Below, one piece after another: positions 25,689 to 33,232 of a stretch of DNA of 64,000 nucleotides. Under the pieces are notes generated by a model, which was not told the DNA's origin, did not search any database, and saw only the letters and a list, made by a program, of their open reading frames with translations. The stretch's first letter is position 1. Each line of letters opens with the position of its first letter. The DNA is taken from the NCBI RefSeq assembly GCF_900101095.1, contig NZ_FNFM01000008.1:186001-250000 (forward strand). Reading direction: 5' to 3'. The position numbers were made by a program, and so were the translations under genes. The stretch comes from Actinopolyspora mzabensis (GTDB taxonomy: Bacteria > Actinomycetota > Actinomycetes > Mycobacteriales > Pseudonocardiaceae).

Positions 25689-26036
25689 ATGGGACTCGTG
25701 AGTCGGAGTGGGGAGACAGCACGTGTCGATTACGACAAACTACGAGGGGCGATCAAAGATCTTATAGCGGCCAGAGATGAAGCTCTTGATCTGGAGCAAC
25801 AGTCCCAGCACATCAATCCCGGTGAACTCACCGCGTTTGACGACACCACCGACAAAGCTCGCGAGGCGTTCCAACAGCGCATGACCGGTGATGAGGGGTC
25901 GCTGCGTAGCGCTGCTCGCGACATTCACAAAATACTGCAAGAGAAGATCGAGGCGTACAACGCGGTGCTGGCCGAGTACGGGTTGGCCGAGGAGAACGCC
26001 TCGGTGGCGCAGCGGGATACCGAGAGGCGGAGCTGA
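25689..26036 (+). CDS. Small helical protein, WXG100/ESX-like
   Basis: 115 residues, almost all helical, no signal peptide or membrane segment. Two long helices (DYDKLRGAIKDLIAARDEAL; GSLRSAARDIHKILQEKIEA) are joined by a turn containing NPGELTAFDDTTDKAREAF, a layout similar to WXG100-type ESX substrates, though the WXG motif itself is absent. It ends four bases before a DUF3558 lipoprotein gene, a pairing common in Pseudonocardiales. ATG 25689 is chosen (MGLVSRSGETARVDYD); GTG 25638 is an alternative. Function unknown. Confidence 0.65.
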   Translation: MGLVSRSGETARVDYDKLRGAIKDLIAARDEALDLEQQSQHINPGELTAFDDTTDKAREAFQQRMTGDEGSLRSAARDIHKILQEKIEAYNAVLAEYGLAEENASVAQRDTERRS

Positions 26037-26040
26037 GACC

Positions 26041-26664
26041 GTGCGAAGTGCGTGGAGCAGGATGCGGCGTGGTGCTCTCGTCGCGGGCGGTGTGTTGCTG
26101 AGCGTGGTGCTGGCCGGGTGCTCCTCCGGTTCGGCGGAGCAGAACGGGGATTCGGCGGCCACCACCACGGGGAAGAGTCCGTCCTCGTCGGCGTCCTCAT
26201 CCGATTCGGCGATCCCGAGCCCCAAGGACGCCACCGCAGTAGGGGTGTGCGAGCTCTTCCCCCAGGAAGCCGCGTCGAAACTCGGGGTCCAGCCGCAAGG
26301 TAGGAAATCGGAAAACGATATTTCCGATCCCGGATCATATCGCTGTACCTGGGAGAACGAAAACGCAACCACGACGGTTTCGCTATCGCCCACACAGGGG
26401 CGTTCGCTGGATACCTACTACGCGCGCGAGTCTGAGTACGTCGACTTCGAGCGGATAACGGTTCACGGGTATCCGGGAGTGCGGTCCAACAAGGTCAAGC
26501 CGATGGAGTCCGGGTCGTGCGGGATGCACGTCGCCGTGCAGAGCGATCAGCTCGTGCAGTCGTTCGCCACTGTCCCGTCGGATGACACCGGTAGTGCCGA
26601 GCCGTGTGCGCTGGCGAAGAAGACCCTCCGGCTCTCGTTGCCGTCCTGGCCCGCCGCTGAGTGA
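26041..26664 (+). CDS. DUF3558 family lipoprotein
   Basis: Exported lipoprotein of 207 residues: twin-basic N terminus (RSAWSRMRRGALVAGG), hydrophobic core and lipobox LAGC. A Ser/Thr-rich linker leads to a DUF3558 domain with CELFPQEAASKLGVQPQG, YRCTWENENATTTVSL and paired cysteines (SCGMHV, EPCALAK). The family is widespread in actinomycetes and of unknown role, often next to ESX-linked genes. GTG 26041 starts five bases after the stop of the helical protein, so the two are an operon. Confidence 0.85.
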   Translation: MRSAWSRMRRGALVAGGVLLSVVLAGCSSGSAEQNGDSAATTTGKSPSSSASSSDSAIPSPKDATAVGVCELFPQEAASKLGVQPQGRKSENDISDPGSYRCTWENENATTTVSLSPTQGRSLDTYYARESEYVDFERITVHGYPGVRSNKVKPMESGSCGMHVAVQSDQLVQSFATVPSDDTGSAEPCALAKKTLRLSLPSWPAAE

Positions 26665-26741
26665 GTTGGTTCTGTCCGATGAGGCGTGACGGAGTGGTGT
26701 TCACAGCGCCTTCGCCGCGCTAGAATCCCAGCGCAGTGAGT
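26665..26741 (+). promoter_or_regulatory. Putative CRISPR leader
   Basis: The 77 bases before the first repeat end with TAGAATCCCAGCGCAGTGAG next to the repeat, similar in kind to type I-E leader ends. The leader side is assigned because the opposite end of the array has the degenerate repeat. It is short because the lipoprotein gene ends at 26664. Confidence 0.5.
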
Positions 26742-27006
26742 GTAGGCCCCGCGCACGCGGGGATGGACCCACCGGCCCGCCGCCACATCCGCCAAATGGT
26801 GGGTAGGCCCCGCGCACGCGGGGATGGACCGCAGACCTTGAGCACTCCCACCTGCTTGGCCAGGTAGGCCCCGCGCACGGGGATGGACCGTAGCTCGTTT
26901 CGAGCGTGGAACTCATGCCGCCGTAGGCCCCGCGCACGCGGGGATAGACCCGCCGCGCGGCCTGCCTCGACGGCGCCGAGATCGTAGGCCCCGCGCATGC
27001 GGGGAT
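26742..27006 (+). CRISPR. Type I-E CRISPR array, five repeats and four spacers
   Basis: Repeats of 28 bases with consensus beginning GTAGGCCCCGCGCACGCGGG and ending GATGGACC lie at 26742-26769, 26803-26830, 26864-26889, 26923-26950 and 26984-27006. All four spacers are 33 bases (26770-26802, 26831-26863, 26890-26922, 26951-26983). The third repeat lacks two bases in the stem/loop, the fourth has one change (GATAGACC), and the last is degenerate after GGGGAT. The repeat is typical of type I-E, matching the cas6e upstream. ORFs reading through the array are artefacts. Confidence 0.96.
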
Positions 27007-27167
27007 CATCGACCAACCGTCTTGTCAGCGCTCCGGGATGTGTGGGGTACCACGGGAGTTCGGGGTCGTTGACCCGAACAGCTATCGAAGTCTCATCCAC
27101 AGCGGACATACGAGTACACAAAAGAGCGCTGTGGACGGTTCGCGGTGAGGTACGGACTCAGCGCAGC

Positions 27168-27196
27168 GGCGTCAATTTCTCGCGAAATCGCCGGGC
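27168..27196. repeat. Dispersed intergenic palindrome, copy 7
   Basis: GGCGTCAATTTCTCGCGAAA followed by TCGCCGGGC. It lies just beyond the CRISPR array in a 530-base region without genes (27007-27532). The sequence CTGTGGACG lies about 40 bases before it here and also before copy 6 at 25490. Confidence 0.7.
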
Positions 27197-27216
27197 ACCG
27201 GACAGCGGAGAGCCGG

Positions 27217-27250
27217 GCACCGAGCACCGAGCACCGAGCACCGAGCACCG
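27217..27250 (+). repeat. 7-base tandem repeat
   Basis: GCACCGA repeated almost five times (four full units and GCACCG). It lies right after palindrome copy 7, outside any gene, and could vary in copy number between strains. Confidence 0.85.
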
Positions 27251-27413
27251 GAGCACACGGGGATACCGAGCAAGAGAAGCGGACGACCACGGAGGTGCTC
27301 GCCCCGTACCCCCAGAACGGGGCGAGCACGCTGCCGCAGGTCAACTCCCCGGAAATATTTCGCGTTTCCACGGGGCGCTGGGCTCCGGAAGCTATGATCC
27401 CGGATCGGCGTTT

Positions 27414-27472
27414 GCTACTGTTGACAGTAGCATTATCACTGTAAACCATCACGGTGAAACACTGTCAACAGT
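27414..27472 (+). promoter_or_regulatory. Promoter with two matching operator palindromes
   Basis: GCTACTGTTGACAGTAGC (27414-27431) and ACTGTCAACAGT (27461-27472) share the dyad ACTGTYRACAGT; their centres are 44 bases apart, about four helical turns. The first overlaps a TTGACA -35 box (27421-27426), with a weak TAAACC-like -10 about 16 bases later; the second falls just after the expected start of transcription. This suits autorepression by the XRE protein encoded at 27533. Confidence 0.6.
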
Positions 27473-27532
27473 CGTTTACGACGCTTGGACCTGGGGAAAC
27501 TCACCAACAAACTGGCGGACGAGAAGAACGCT

Positions 27533-27994
27533 ATGAGTGCCAACAAAGCCGGACGCGAAAACACTTTCGCGGGCAAGCTCGCCCATCTCATCGCCACGGT
27601 GCACCCACCGGACCGCGGCACCTACAGCTACCGCGAGATCGAGGCGGGAATCCGGCACCTGCCGGGCGCGATGTCGGCGCAGTACATCAGTCAGCTCAAA
27701 ACCGGCACCCGAACCAATCCCAAGATCCACTACGTGGAGGCGCTGGCGGAGTTCTTCGGCGTGCCCGCCGGATACTTCTTCGACGACGAGGTCACCGAGC
27801 GCATCGACGCTCAGATCGCCGACCTGAAGACCTGGCGCGACACCGAGGCACGCGACATCGCCCAGCGCTTCGCCGGGCTGGACCGGCGGGACCGCAACAC
27901 CGTCTCCAACCTCATCGACAGCCTCGACGCCTACAACGCGCGTCCCCGCCACCAACGCGCCCGCCGCAAGACCGACCGCGACCACACGGCGTAA
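27533..27994 (+). CDS. XRE-family transcriptional regulator
   Basis: 153 residues. The N-terminal half has a Cro/CI-like helix-turn-helix (TYSYREIEAGIRHLPGAMSA, QYISQLKTGTRTNP) followed by VEALAEFFGVPAGYFFDDEV, the usual end of such domains. The C-terminal half is helical (RIDAQIADLKTWRDTEARDI, LDRRDRNTVSNLIDSLDAY) and may mediate dimerisation. ATG 27533 is preferred; TTG 27485 is in frame but has no ribosome binding site. Matching palindromes in the promoter suggest it represses itself. It lies between the CRISPR array and a PAP2-like gene; no toxin-antitoxin partner is visible. Confidence 0.8.
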   Translation: MSANKAGRENTFAGKLAHLIATVHPPDRGTYSYREIEAGIRHLPGAMSAQYISQLKTGTRTNPKIHYVEALAEFFGVPAGYFFDDEVTERIDAQIADLKTWRDTEARDIAQRFAGLDRRDRNTVSNLIDSLDAYNARPRHQRARRKTDRDHTA

Positions 27995-28010
27995 GACGTA
28001 AGATGTGCCG

Positions 28011-28640
28011 ATGTCGACCCGCGAGACCCGCTCCCCGGCCGAGCGCAAGCACCTGTTCGCCCGCGTCGTCACCGAGGTTCTCGCCCCCTGGGTGATCGTG
28101 CTGGCACTGCCGCTGGTGGTGGCCGGTCAGGCCACGGCGGAGTTCGGTGCCACCCTGCTGTGGGGAATGGTCGTGGCGCTGACCAGCAGCGTGCTGCCGA
28201 TGGGGGTGGTGGTCTGGGGCAGTCGCACCGGCAGGTGGGACGGGCACCACGTCCGCGACCGCCAGGGCAGGCTGGTGCCGTTCACCGCCCTGATCGCGCT
28301 CAGCATGATCGGGCTGGCGCTGTTGATCGCGGGCCGTGCCCCGGAGAAACTGATCGCGCTGGACATCAGCATGATCATCAGCCTGTTGGTCACCGGCACC
28401 ATCACGGTCTTCTGGAAGATCTCGATGCACACCGCCGTGGCAGCGGGTGCGGTAACGGTGCTGGCGCTGCTCTACGGCCCCGCGCTGTGGTGGGGGGCAC
28501 TGGCGACACTGGCCGTCGCGTGGTCCCGGGTCGCCGTCGACGACCACACACCGGCCCAGGTCACCATCGGCGCGCTGACCGGAGCGGTCATCGGCGGCGG
28601 CTCGTTCGCGCTACTGCTCGGCGGGAACACCGCGCTCTGA
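28011..28640 (+). CDS. PAP2-like membrane phosphatase
   Basis: Integral membrane protein of about 210 residues with five or six helices. Phosphatase-related motifs are reduced but recognisable: FWKISMHTAVAAG corresponds to the SGH block, and WSRVAVDDHTPAQVTIGALT to the final SR-x5-H block with the HTP-x-QV variant found in actinobacterial PAP2-type proteins. The first motif (K-x6-RP) is not clear. It may act on a lipid or isoprenoid phosphate. ATG 28011 or GTG 28005 can start it; it follows the XRE gene by 16 bases and may share its promoter. Confidence 0.7.
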   Translation: MSTRETRSPAERKHLFARVVTEVLAPWVIVLALPLVVAGQATAEFGATLLWGMVVALTSSVLPMGVVVWGSRTGRWDGHHVRDRQGRLVPFTALIALSMIGLALLIAGRAPEKLIALDISMIISLLVTGTITVFWKISMHTAVAAGAVTVLALLYGPALWWGALATLAVAWSRVAVDDHTPAQVTIGALTGAVIGGGSFALLLGGNTAL

Positions 28641-28689
28641 GTGGTGTGGCTCGGCGAATCGGCGGTTCGACCGCTCGGCGAGCGCGAGT

Positions 28690-28829
28690 TCAGTCCATCC
28701 AGCCGCTCTGTTCGGGATGGCGCATGTCGTACTCGAACTGCTGCCAGGCATTCCATCCCACCACATCAGCAGCGCGAGCAGGATCAGGAACGCCCCCAGC
28801 ACGACGAGCCACTTCGCGCGAGCACTCAA
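28690..28829 (-). pseudogene. Frameshifted small membrane protein
   Basis: From TTG 28829 the frame reads LSARAKWLVVLGAFLILLALLMWW, a single membrane helix with a GGGGA-type site upstream. After about 25 codons the sensible continuation, GWNAWQQFEYDMRHPEQSGW then MD and stop, is in another frame. Adding one G to the GGG run near 28757 would join them into about 46 residues. It is either a one-base deletion or an assembly error. The remainder of the 475-base gap 28641-29115 shows no gene. Confidence 0.4.
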
Positions 28830-29115
28830 GCCGTGATCCCCTTCGGTTCGGTCGTCCTGCCGGGCACGACGTGCGCCTCGACATCGGTGTCATGTAGCGA
28901 TCCCCACGGGAGTCCGAGCTGCCGATCGTTCCGAGATGTCCACGGTGGATACCCGCGACACATTTTCCGCATCTCTCGGGACAACTCGCGCGTCCGATCT
29001 ATAACGTGAGCGCGACAGATCGAGCTCGCATCGCGCGGTGGGGGCACTCGGAGCGCGTCTCGGGGGAAGGCCAGCGCGGTCGACTACCACTGTGGCCACA
29101 ACAACAGGGGGAAAC

Positions 29116-30201
29116 ATGTTCGGACGGAGCCGATGGGCTCCGGCTGTGGGAGCGATACTGGTCAGCCTGACGCTCGCTTCCTGCGCATCGACCGGAGCCG
29201 AGACCGAGCAACGGAAGTCGAGCGTCCAAGTACCGCAATACTTGAAGGCGCTGCCGTTCTCGAAACGACGGGAAGCGGTCGAGTCGACACGAATCGATCG
29301 GAAAATCCTGCCCATAGCACCTTGTGCACTGCACAAACCGAAGACGGCGAGCGATATCACCGGTTTGCCGAACCAGCGGATCGCGCCGGGCGACAAGATC
29401 AACGAATGCACGCTGCGTGTGTGGCGGGAGATGGAGACCTTCAGCCGGGACTGGGTCTTCGACATCACCGTGGGCGCCAAGTGGGCGCCGAAGGACCGGC
29501 AGGAGTCGAAGCTGGTCCGCACGAGCGACGGACGCTTCTATCAGCAAGCGATGATAGTGGGCGAGCACAAGACCCGGCAATGCAGCTATCTGCTTCCGAT
29601 CACCGCGCACCGCGCGATAGAACTCGATGTCAATTCCTCCGTATACATCGTGAACGAAAAGCGGGAGAAGGAGTTCAAAAGCCACAACTGCGAGTTCGGG
29701 AAGAAGTATCTGAAGGCCGTCGCACCACTGTTCTTCGACCCCCCGATGCGTGACGAGCACCCGAGGGAGCCCACGTTGCTGCTCGGAACGCAGTCGCCGT
29801 GCGAGGCGATGAGCTGGGCGGTGAACAACCTGAAACCCGTCATCACTCCGGTGCGGGCAACCGAGATGGTTCGACACGACCCGGCTGACTGCACTCTGGA
29901 GGACTCGGGCGAGGACTTCTCGAGGCAGAAACGGGCCGCTGTGGAGTTCACCGTTTCCAGCCCACCCAGTGAGACGAGCCCGGATGAGAACTACAGCTCG
30001 ATCACATTCGCCGGGCGCCCCGGATTCCTTCACGAAGATCCCCGGAACGGTACCTGCGAGCTGTCCGTTCCCTACCTGAAGCAGCCGCACGGGATCCAGG
30101 GCGATTTGGGCCCACTGACGCAGAACATCTCCGTCACCACCCAAAGCTGCGACCGGAGCCGGGAATTCGCCAAGATCGTGCTGGACAGGGCCGCCTCATG
30201 A
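29116..30201 (+). CDS. Lipoprotein with two DUF3558-like halves
   Basis: 361-residue exported lipoprotein; signal peptide with lipobox LASC near residue 23. The mature part looks like two tandem DUF3558-type units: the first with APCALHKPKTASDITG and INECTLRVWRE, the second with QSPCEAMSWAVNNLKPV, DCTLEDS and GTCELSVPYLKQP. Conserved cysteine pairs would form disulfides outside the cell. ATG 29116 follows AGGGGGAAAC. Its end overlaps the next lipoprotein gene by four bases, making a two-gene operon. Function unknown. Confidence 0.75.
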   Translation: MFGRSRWAPAVGAILVSLTLASCASTGAETEQRKSSVQVPQYLKALPFSKRREAVESTRIDRKILPIAPCALHKPKTASDITGLPNQRIAPGDKINECTLRVWREMETFSRDWVFDITVGAKWAPKDRQESKLVRTSDGRFYQQAMIVGEHKTRQCSYLLPITAHRAIELDVNSSVYIVNEKREKEFKSHNCEFGKKYLKAVAPLFFDPPMRDEHPREPTLLLGTQSPCEAMSWAVNNLKPVITPVRATEMVRHDPADCTLEDSGEDFSRQKRAAVEFTVSSPPSETSPDENYSSITFAGRPGFLHEDPRNGTCELSVPYLKQPHGIQGDLGPLTQNISVTTQSCDRSREFAKIVLDRAAS

Positions 30202-30863
30202 AGACGAACGGATCGACCTTCCGCAGGCTGCTGGGGAGTGCGCTGGCGCTGCTACTCGGCGCCGTCACGGCCGGTTGCACCACCGAGGTCAGCGGCACGG
30301 CGCACACCTCGGTCTGTGCCACGCACCGGCTGTCGAACTGCCGGGACTTCACCCCGACGAAACCCGCGAACAACATAATGCGGGTCTGGATGAACCAGGG
30401 CGCACGGACCGCCGGTGCGATGTTGTGCTCGACACTGGACACCAACCGGCTGGACCGGCTCATGGGCGAGGGCAACGAGTACTACCGCTATCTCACCAGG
30501 GACCAGTCCAAAGCCTGCCGCATAACCACCGAGCAGTCCGGGCCGGACAACACGCAGCGGTTCTCGATCAGTTTGAAACTGTTCGCGCAGCCGATGCACG
30601 GCTACAAGATCGTCGACGGCAACAAGCGCACCACAGTGGCCGGGCATCCGGCCTGGGTCAATCATCAGGATCGGGGCGCGCGGCACTACGTCGAGTACAC
30701 CATCGCCACCGGCACCATGGCGAACGCCGGGGGAGTGCTGTTCGTCAAGGCAGAAACGGACAGCGCGCGCGGCTTGTTGACCGACGAAGAACTCGACTAC
30801 AGCCACATGAACTCCACCCACAAGGCCATCGCGAAGGCATACACCAAGGCCCTGTTCGGCTGA
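30198..30863 (+). CDS. Lipoprotein, hypothetical
   Basis: 221 residues. Signal peptide with lipobox TAGC (MKTNGSTFRRLLGSALALLL then GAVTAGC). The mature domain has several cysteines (SVCATHRLSNCRDF, MLCSTLDTNRLDRLMG, KACRITTEQ) and resembles the DUF3558-type fold in spacing, with VEYTIATGTMANAGGVLFVK near the end. Its ATG overlaps the stop of the preceding lipoprotein (ATGA), so the two proteins are probably made together and may work at the same envelope site. No catalytic motif is seen. Confidence 0.7.
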   Translation: MKTNGSTFRRLLGSALALLLGAVTAGCTTEVSGTAHTSVCATHRLSNCRDFTPTKPANNIMRVWMNQGARTAGAMLCSTLDTNRLDRLMGEGNEYYRYLTRDQSKACRITTEQSGPDNTQRFSISLKLFAQPMHGYKIVDGNKRTTVAGHPAWVNHQDRGARHYVEYTIATGTMANAGGVLFVKAETDSARGLLTDEELDYSHMNSTHKAIAKAYTKALFG

Positions 30864-31005
30864 CCCACACCGAAATGACCTCGCCGAGTGGTCGGTTCGT
30901 CTGTTGTCGCGACGTGCGCGGAGCCGTGCTTCGCGCCGTTCCTCTCGGGAGACGACAACTTCCACATCGAATCGGGCCGCTCGGAGATCCCGATCGGGAG
31001 AACTC

Positions 31006-31620
31006 GTGAACCATCCCCAGCCCCACTTCAACCCCAACAACGGAACTCCGCCGCCCGCACCCGGCGGTCCGCCACCCAACCAGCCACCGTTCGACCAGCA
31101 ACAGCCCCACCAGCCACCGTTCAATCAGCCGCCACCGGGCCAACATCCACCGAGCCAGATACCACCCCACCAACCACCAGCCAACCAGCCACCGCAGGGT
31201 TGGTACGGCCCGCCGCCCCCGCAACAGCCCGGACTCCCCCATTACCCCCGGCCTGCCGGAACCGCCGCGGACGCCCGGCAGCAGCGGCGGAAACGGACCG
31301 GCCTGAAGATCACGCTGCTCACGCTCGGGGTGCTCGTGGTGCTCGGCGCCGGAGGGATCACCCTGTACGCCAACACGGCGGGAGCTGAGCGGGTGTTCGA
31401 CCCCCGGGCCGTGGAAAAAGCCACCGAGCGGATCCTCACCGAGGAATACGCCTACCGGAACGTGAAACAGGTTTCCTGCCCAGCGGGGAAGAGGGTAAAG
31501 CCGGAGGCATCGTTCAGCTGCACCGTCGACCTCGGCGGCGGACGAGTGCTGCGAGCGCCGATTCTGGTGGTCGACACCGAGGGGAACTACCGCGTCCGCG
31601 AGCTGCACTACCCCCGGTAA
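31006..31620 (+). CDS. DUF4333-type membrane-anchored protein with proline-rich N terminus
   Basis: 204 residues: about 85 residues of Pro/Gln/Asn-rich cytoplasmic sequence, a membrane helix (ITLLTLGVLVVLGAGGITLY), then a small extracytoplasmic domain with VSCPAGKRVKPEASFSCTVD and RVRELHYPR, matching the DUF4333 pattern of two cysteines. GTG 31006 follows GGGAG; the frame is open to 30904 without a ribosome binding site. Proteins of this sort often accompany ESX and lipoprotein genes in this order of bacteria. Function unknown. Confidence 0.75.
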   Translation: MNHPQPHFNPNNGTPPPAPGGPPPNQPPFDQQQPHQPPFNQPPPGQHPPSQIPPHQPPANQPPQGWYGPPPPQQPGLPHYPRPAGTAADARQQRRKRTGLKITLLTLGVLVVLGAGGITLYANTAGAERVFDPRAVEKATERILTEEYAYRNVKQVSCPAGKRVKPEASFSCTVDLGGGRVLRAPILVVDTEGNYRVRELHYPR

Positions 31621-31806
31621 GGCGCCCGAGCGGCGCCGTTTCGGTTCCGATCGCGGTTGTGGGCCGGGCCTCGCTCGGCCCACGTGCTGTTTTCCCGATG
31701 CAGCTTCCTGCGCCGGAAGACTCCGACGCCACGTGGTACTGCCGTACCGACCGGGAACACCACCCGGTCGCCCCCGTTGAACGAGCGGGTTCCCTACGCT
31801 GCCCGC

Positions 31807-32316
31807 ATGGCGAACTATCTGCTCGTCATCGGCGACCGGCAAGCGCTCGACTGGGTGCTGCGGCAACAGCGGATGGCGTTTCCGGACTTCAAGCGCGCCG
31901 AAGTGCGCGCACTCGCCCCGGGCGACCGGCTTTACCTGTACACCACGCGCGGCTGCTTCGGAAACCCCACGCGGGACCGGGGCAGGGTGGTCACCACCGG
32001 CGAGGTGCGCTCCACCGTGGCCGAACTGGACGAACCGGTCGAGCTCGGGGGGCGCAGCTACCCGGTGGGCTGCGAGCTGCGTATCACCGAACTCCCGGCC
32101 TGGCCCGGTGGTGTGGAGCTTTCCCCGATCGTGGGTGAGCTGGAGCTGTTCGACGGGATGACGAAAAGCTGGAGCATCCGGCTACGCCGACCGCTGGTCG
32201 GGCTCTCCGCACGGGACGCGGGACTGCTCGACCGCTACCTGGCCGAGCACGATCGGTATCCACTGGACGAGATGATCGACGGGTACCGTCCACGGCGGCG
32301 CGCGTCCCGGGGCTGA
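31807..32316 (+). CDS. EVE/PUA-like domain protein
   Basis: 169 residues resembling the EVE branch of PUA-like folds: NYLLVIGDRQALDWVLRQQR at the start, then APGDRLYLYTTRGCFGNPTR, DRGRVVTTGEVRSTVAE, and the WSIRLRRPLVGLSARD end. EVE domains can bind modified nucleobases in nucleic acids and are frequent in defence contexts, though many are housekeeping. Here the neighbours are envelope proteins, so the context gives no clear hint. ATG 31807 is chosen since the domain starts directly there. Confidence 0.65.
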   Translation: MANYLLVIGDRQALDWVLRQQRMAFPDFKRAEVRALAPGDRLYLYTTRGCFGNPTRDRGRVVTTGEVRSTVAELDEPVELGGRSYPVGCELRITELPAWPGGVELSPIVGELELFDGMTKSWSIRLRRPLVGLSARDAGLLDRYLAEHDRYPLDEMIDGYRPRRRASRG

Positions 32317-32482
32317 AACCGAAACACCGCACCCCTCCGACCTCTGTCGAACCGTGATCCTCAACCGCGATGCGCGACTCGCCCGGCCGACATGGCAGGC
32401 TCTACTCCTCGGAATGGCTCCGACGCCGGCACTCCCGAGCCGGGCGGCGGGGCGCGCAGCCTTACAGGAGGAGCGAGAACGG

Positions 32483-33052
32483 ATGAGAGGGGTCCAACGC
32501 AACGGACAGCCCGGGCAGCGGGACTACCGATTAGCGATCTACCCGAACCGGATCCGGCTGCCGCTGGTGATCCTGGGCGCGCTGGTATTCGTGCTCTTCG
32601 GGGTGTTCATCTGCTACCAGGCGGTCACCGCCATGAGTTCGGCCCCGCTCGCGGGGGTCTTCCTCGCGCTGAGCGCGCTGGCGATCGTGTTCTTCGGCGG
32701 CTGCCTGATCTACGGCGCCGTGCGGCTGGCCAAGCCGAAACCCGTGGTGGTGCTGGACAACGAGGGACTGTACGACCACGCCTCGTTCACCGGCGTGGGC
32801 TTCGTGCCCTGGCGGGAGATCTCCGGGGCCATGGCCGACAACGACGGCACCCAGCGCATGCTCAGCGTCACGCTGTTCGACCCCAGCACGGTGCTCGACC
32901 GCACCACGGGCTGGCGTGGCTTCCTGGTGCGCAGCAACGCCAGGATGATGGGGACACCGGTCAACATCTCGCAGAACATGGTCGCGATGCCGATCTCGCA
33001 GCTGGCGGCCGAGATCCGGCTGGCCGCCGAGAAGACCACCACCTGGCGCTGA
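32483..33052 (+). CDS. STM3941-like membrane protein
   Basis: 189 residues. Two adjacent membrane helices near the N terminus (LPLVILGALVFVLFGVFICY and LALSALAIVFFGGCLIYGAV) are followed by a soluble domain: VVVLDNEGLYDHAS, VGFVPWREISG, and GTPVNISQNMVAMPISQL. This matches the STM3941 family, which has no defined function. AGGAGG lies upstream of ATG 32483, at a somewhat long 11 bases. It is followed by a 180-base gap with an operator-like palindrome for the next operon. Confidence 0.75.
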   Translation: MRGVQRNGQPGQRDYRLAIYPNRIRLPLVILGALVFVLFGVFICYQAVTAMSSAPLAGVFLALSALAIVFFGGCLIYGAVRLAKPKPVVVLDNEGLYDHASFTGVGFVPWREISGAMADNDGTQRMLSVTLFDPSTVLDRTTGWRGFLVRSNARMMGTPVNISQNMVAMPISQLAAEIRLAAEKTTTWR

Positions 33053-33158
33053 GTCGAAACCCGAGGTCCTGCTCCAACGACTTCCGTCACGTGCCGCCCA
33101 ACCTCCCCGGCACCACGAGGATTACGACGTTCGAGGGAACGATCCCACGCGGCAAAAA

Positions 33159-33174
33159 GTTGTGTTTACACAAC
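33159..33174. promoter_or_regulatory. TetR-type operator upstream of esterase/BVMO operon
   Basis: GTTGTGTTTACACAAC is a perfect inverted repeat (seven-base arms, two-base centre) in an AT-rich patch 59 bases before the esterase start. Its form (TTGTGTTTACACAA) is typical of TetR-family sites. The regulator gene is not in the neighbourhood. Confidence 0.5.
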
Positions 33175-33232
33175 GGCCGAGCGCGTCGCATATTCACCGT
33201 GGACCGAGAACGGACACGAACACGGAGCCGAA

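Noticed and set aside
26701-27121. Minus-strand ORFs with repeated RVRGAY-like segments
   Set aside because: They are translations of the CRISPR repeats.
27217-27250. GCACCGA repeats as a replication iteron cluster
   Set aside because: No rep gene, no AT-rich region and units too short; treated as a simple tandem repeat.
32354-32482. N-terminal extension of the STM3941-like protein
   Set aside because: ATG 32483 has AGGAGG upstream and the family begins there.
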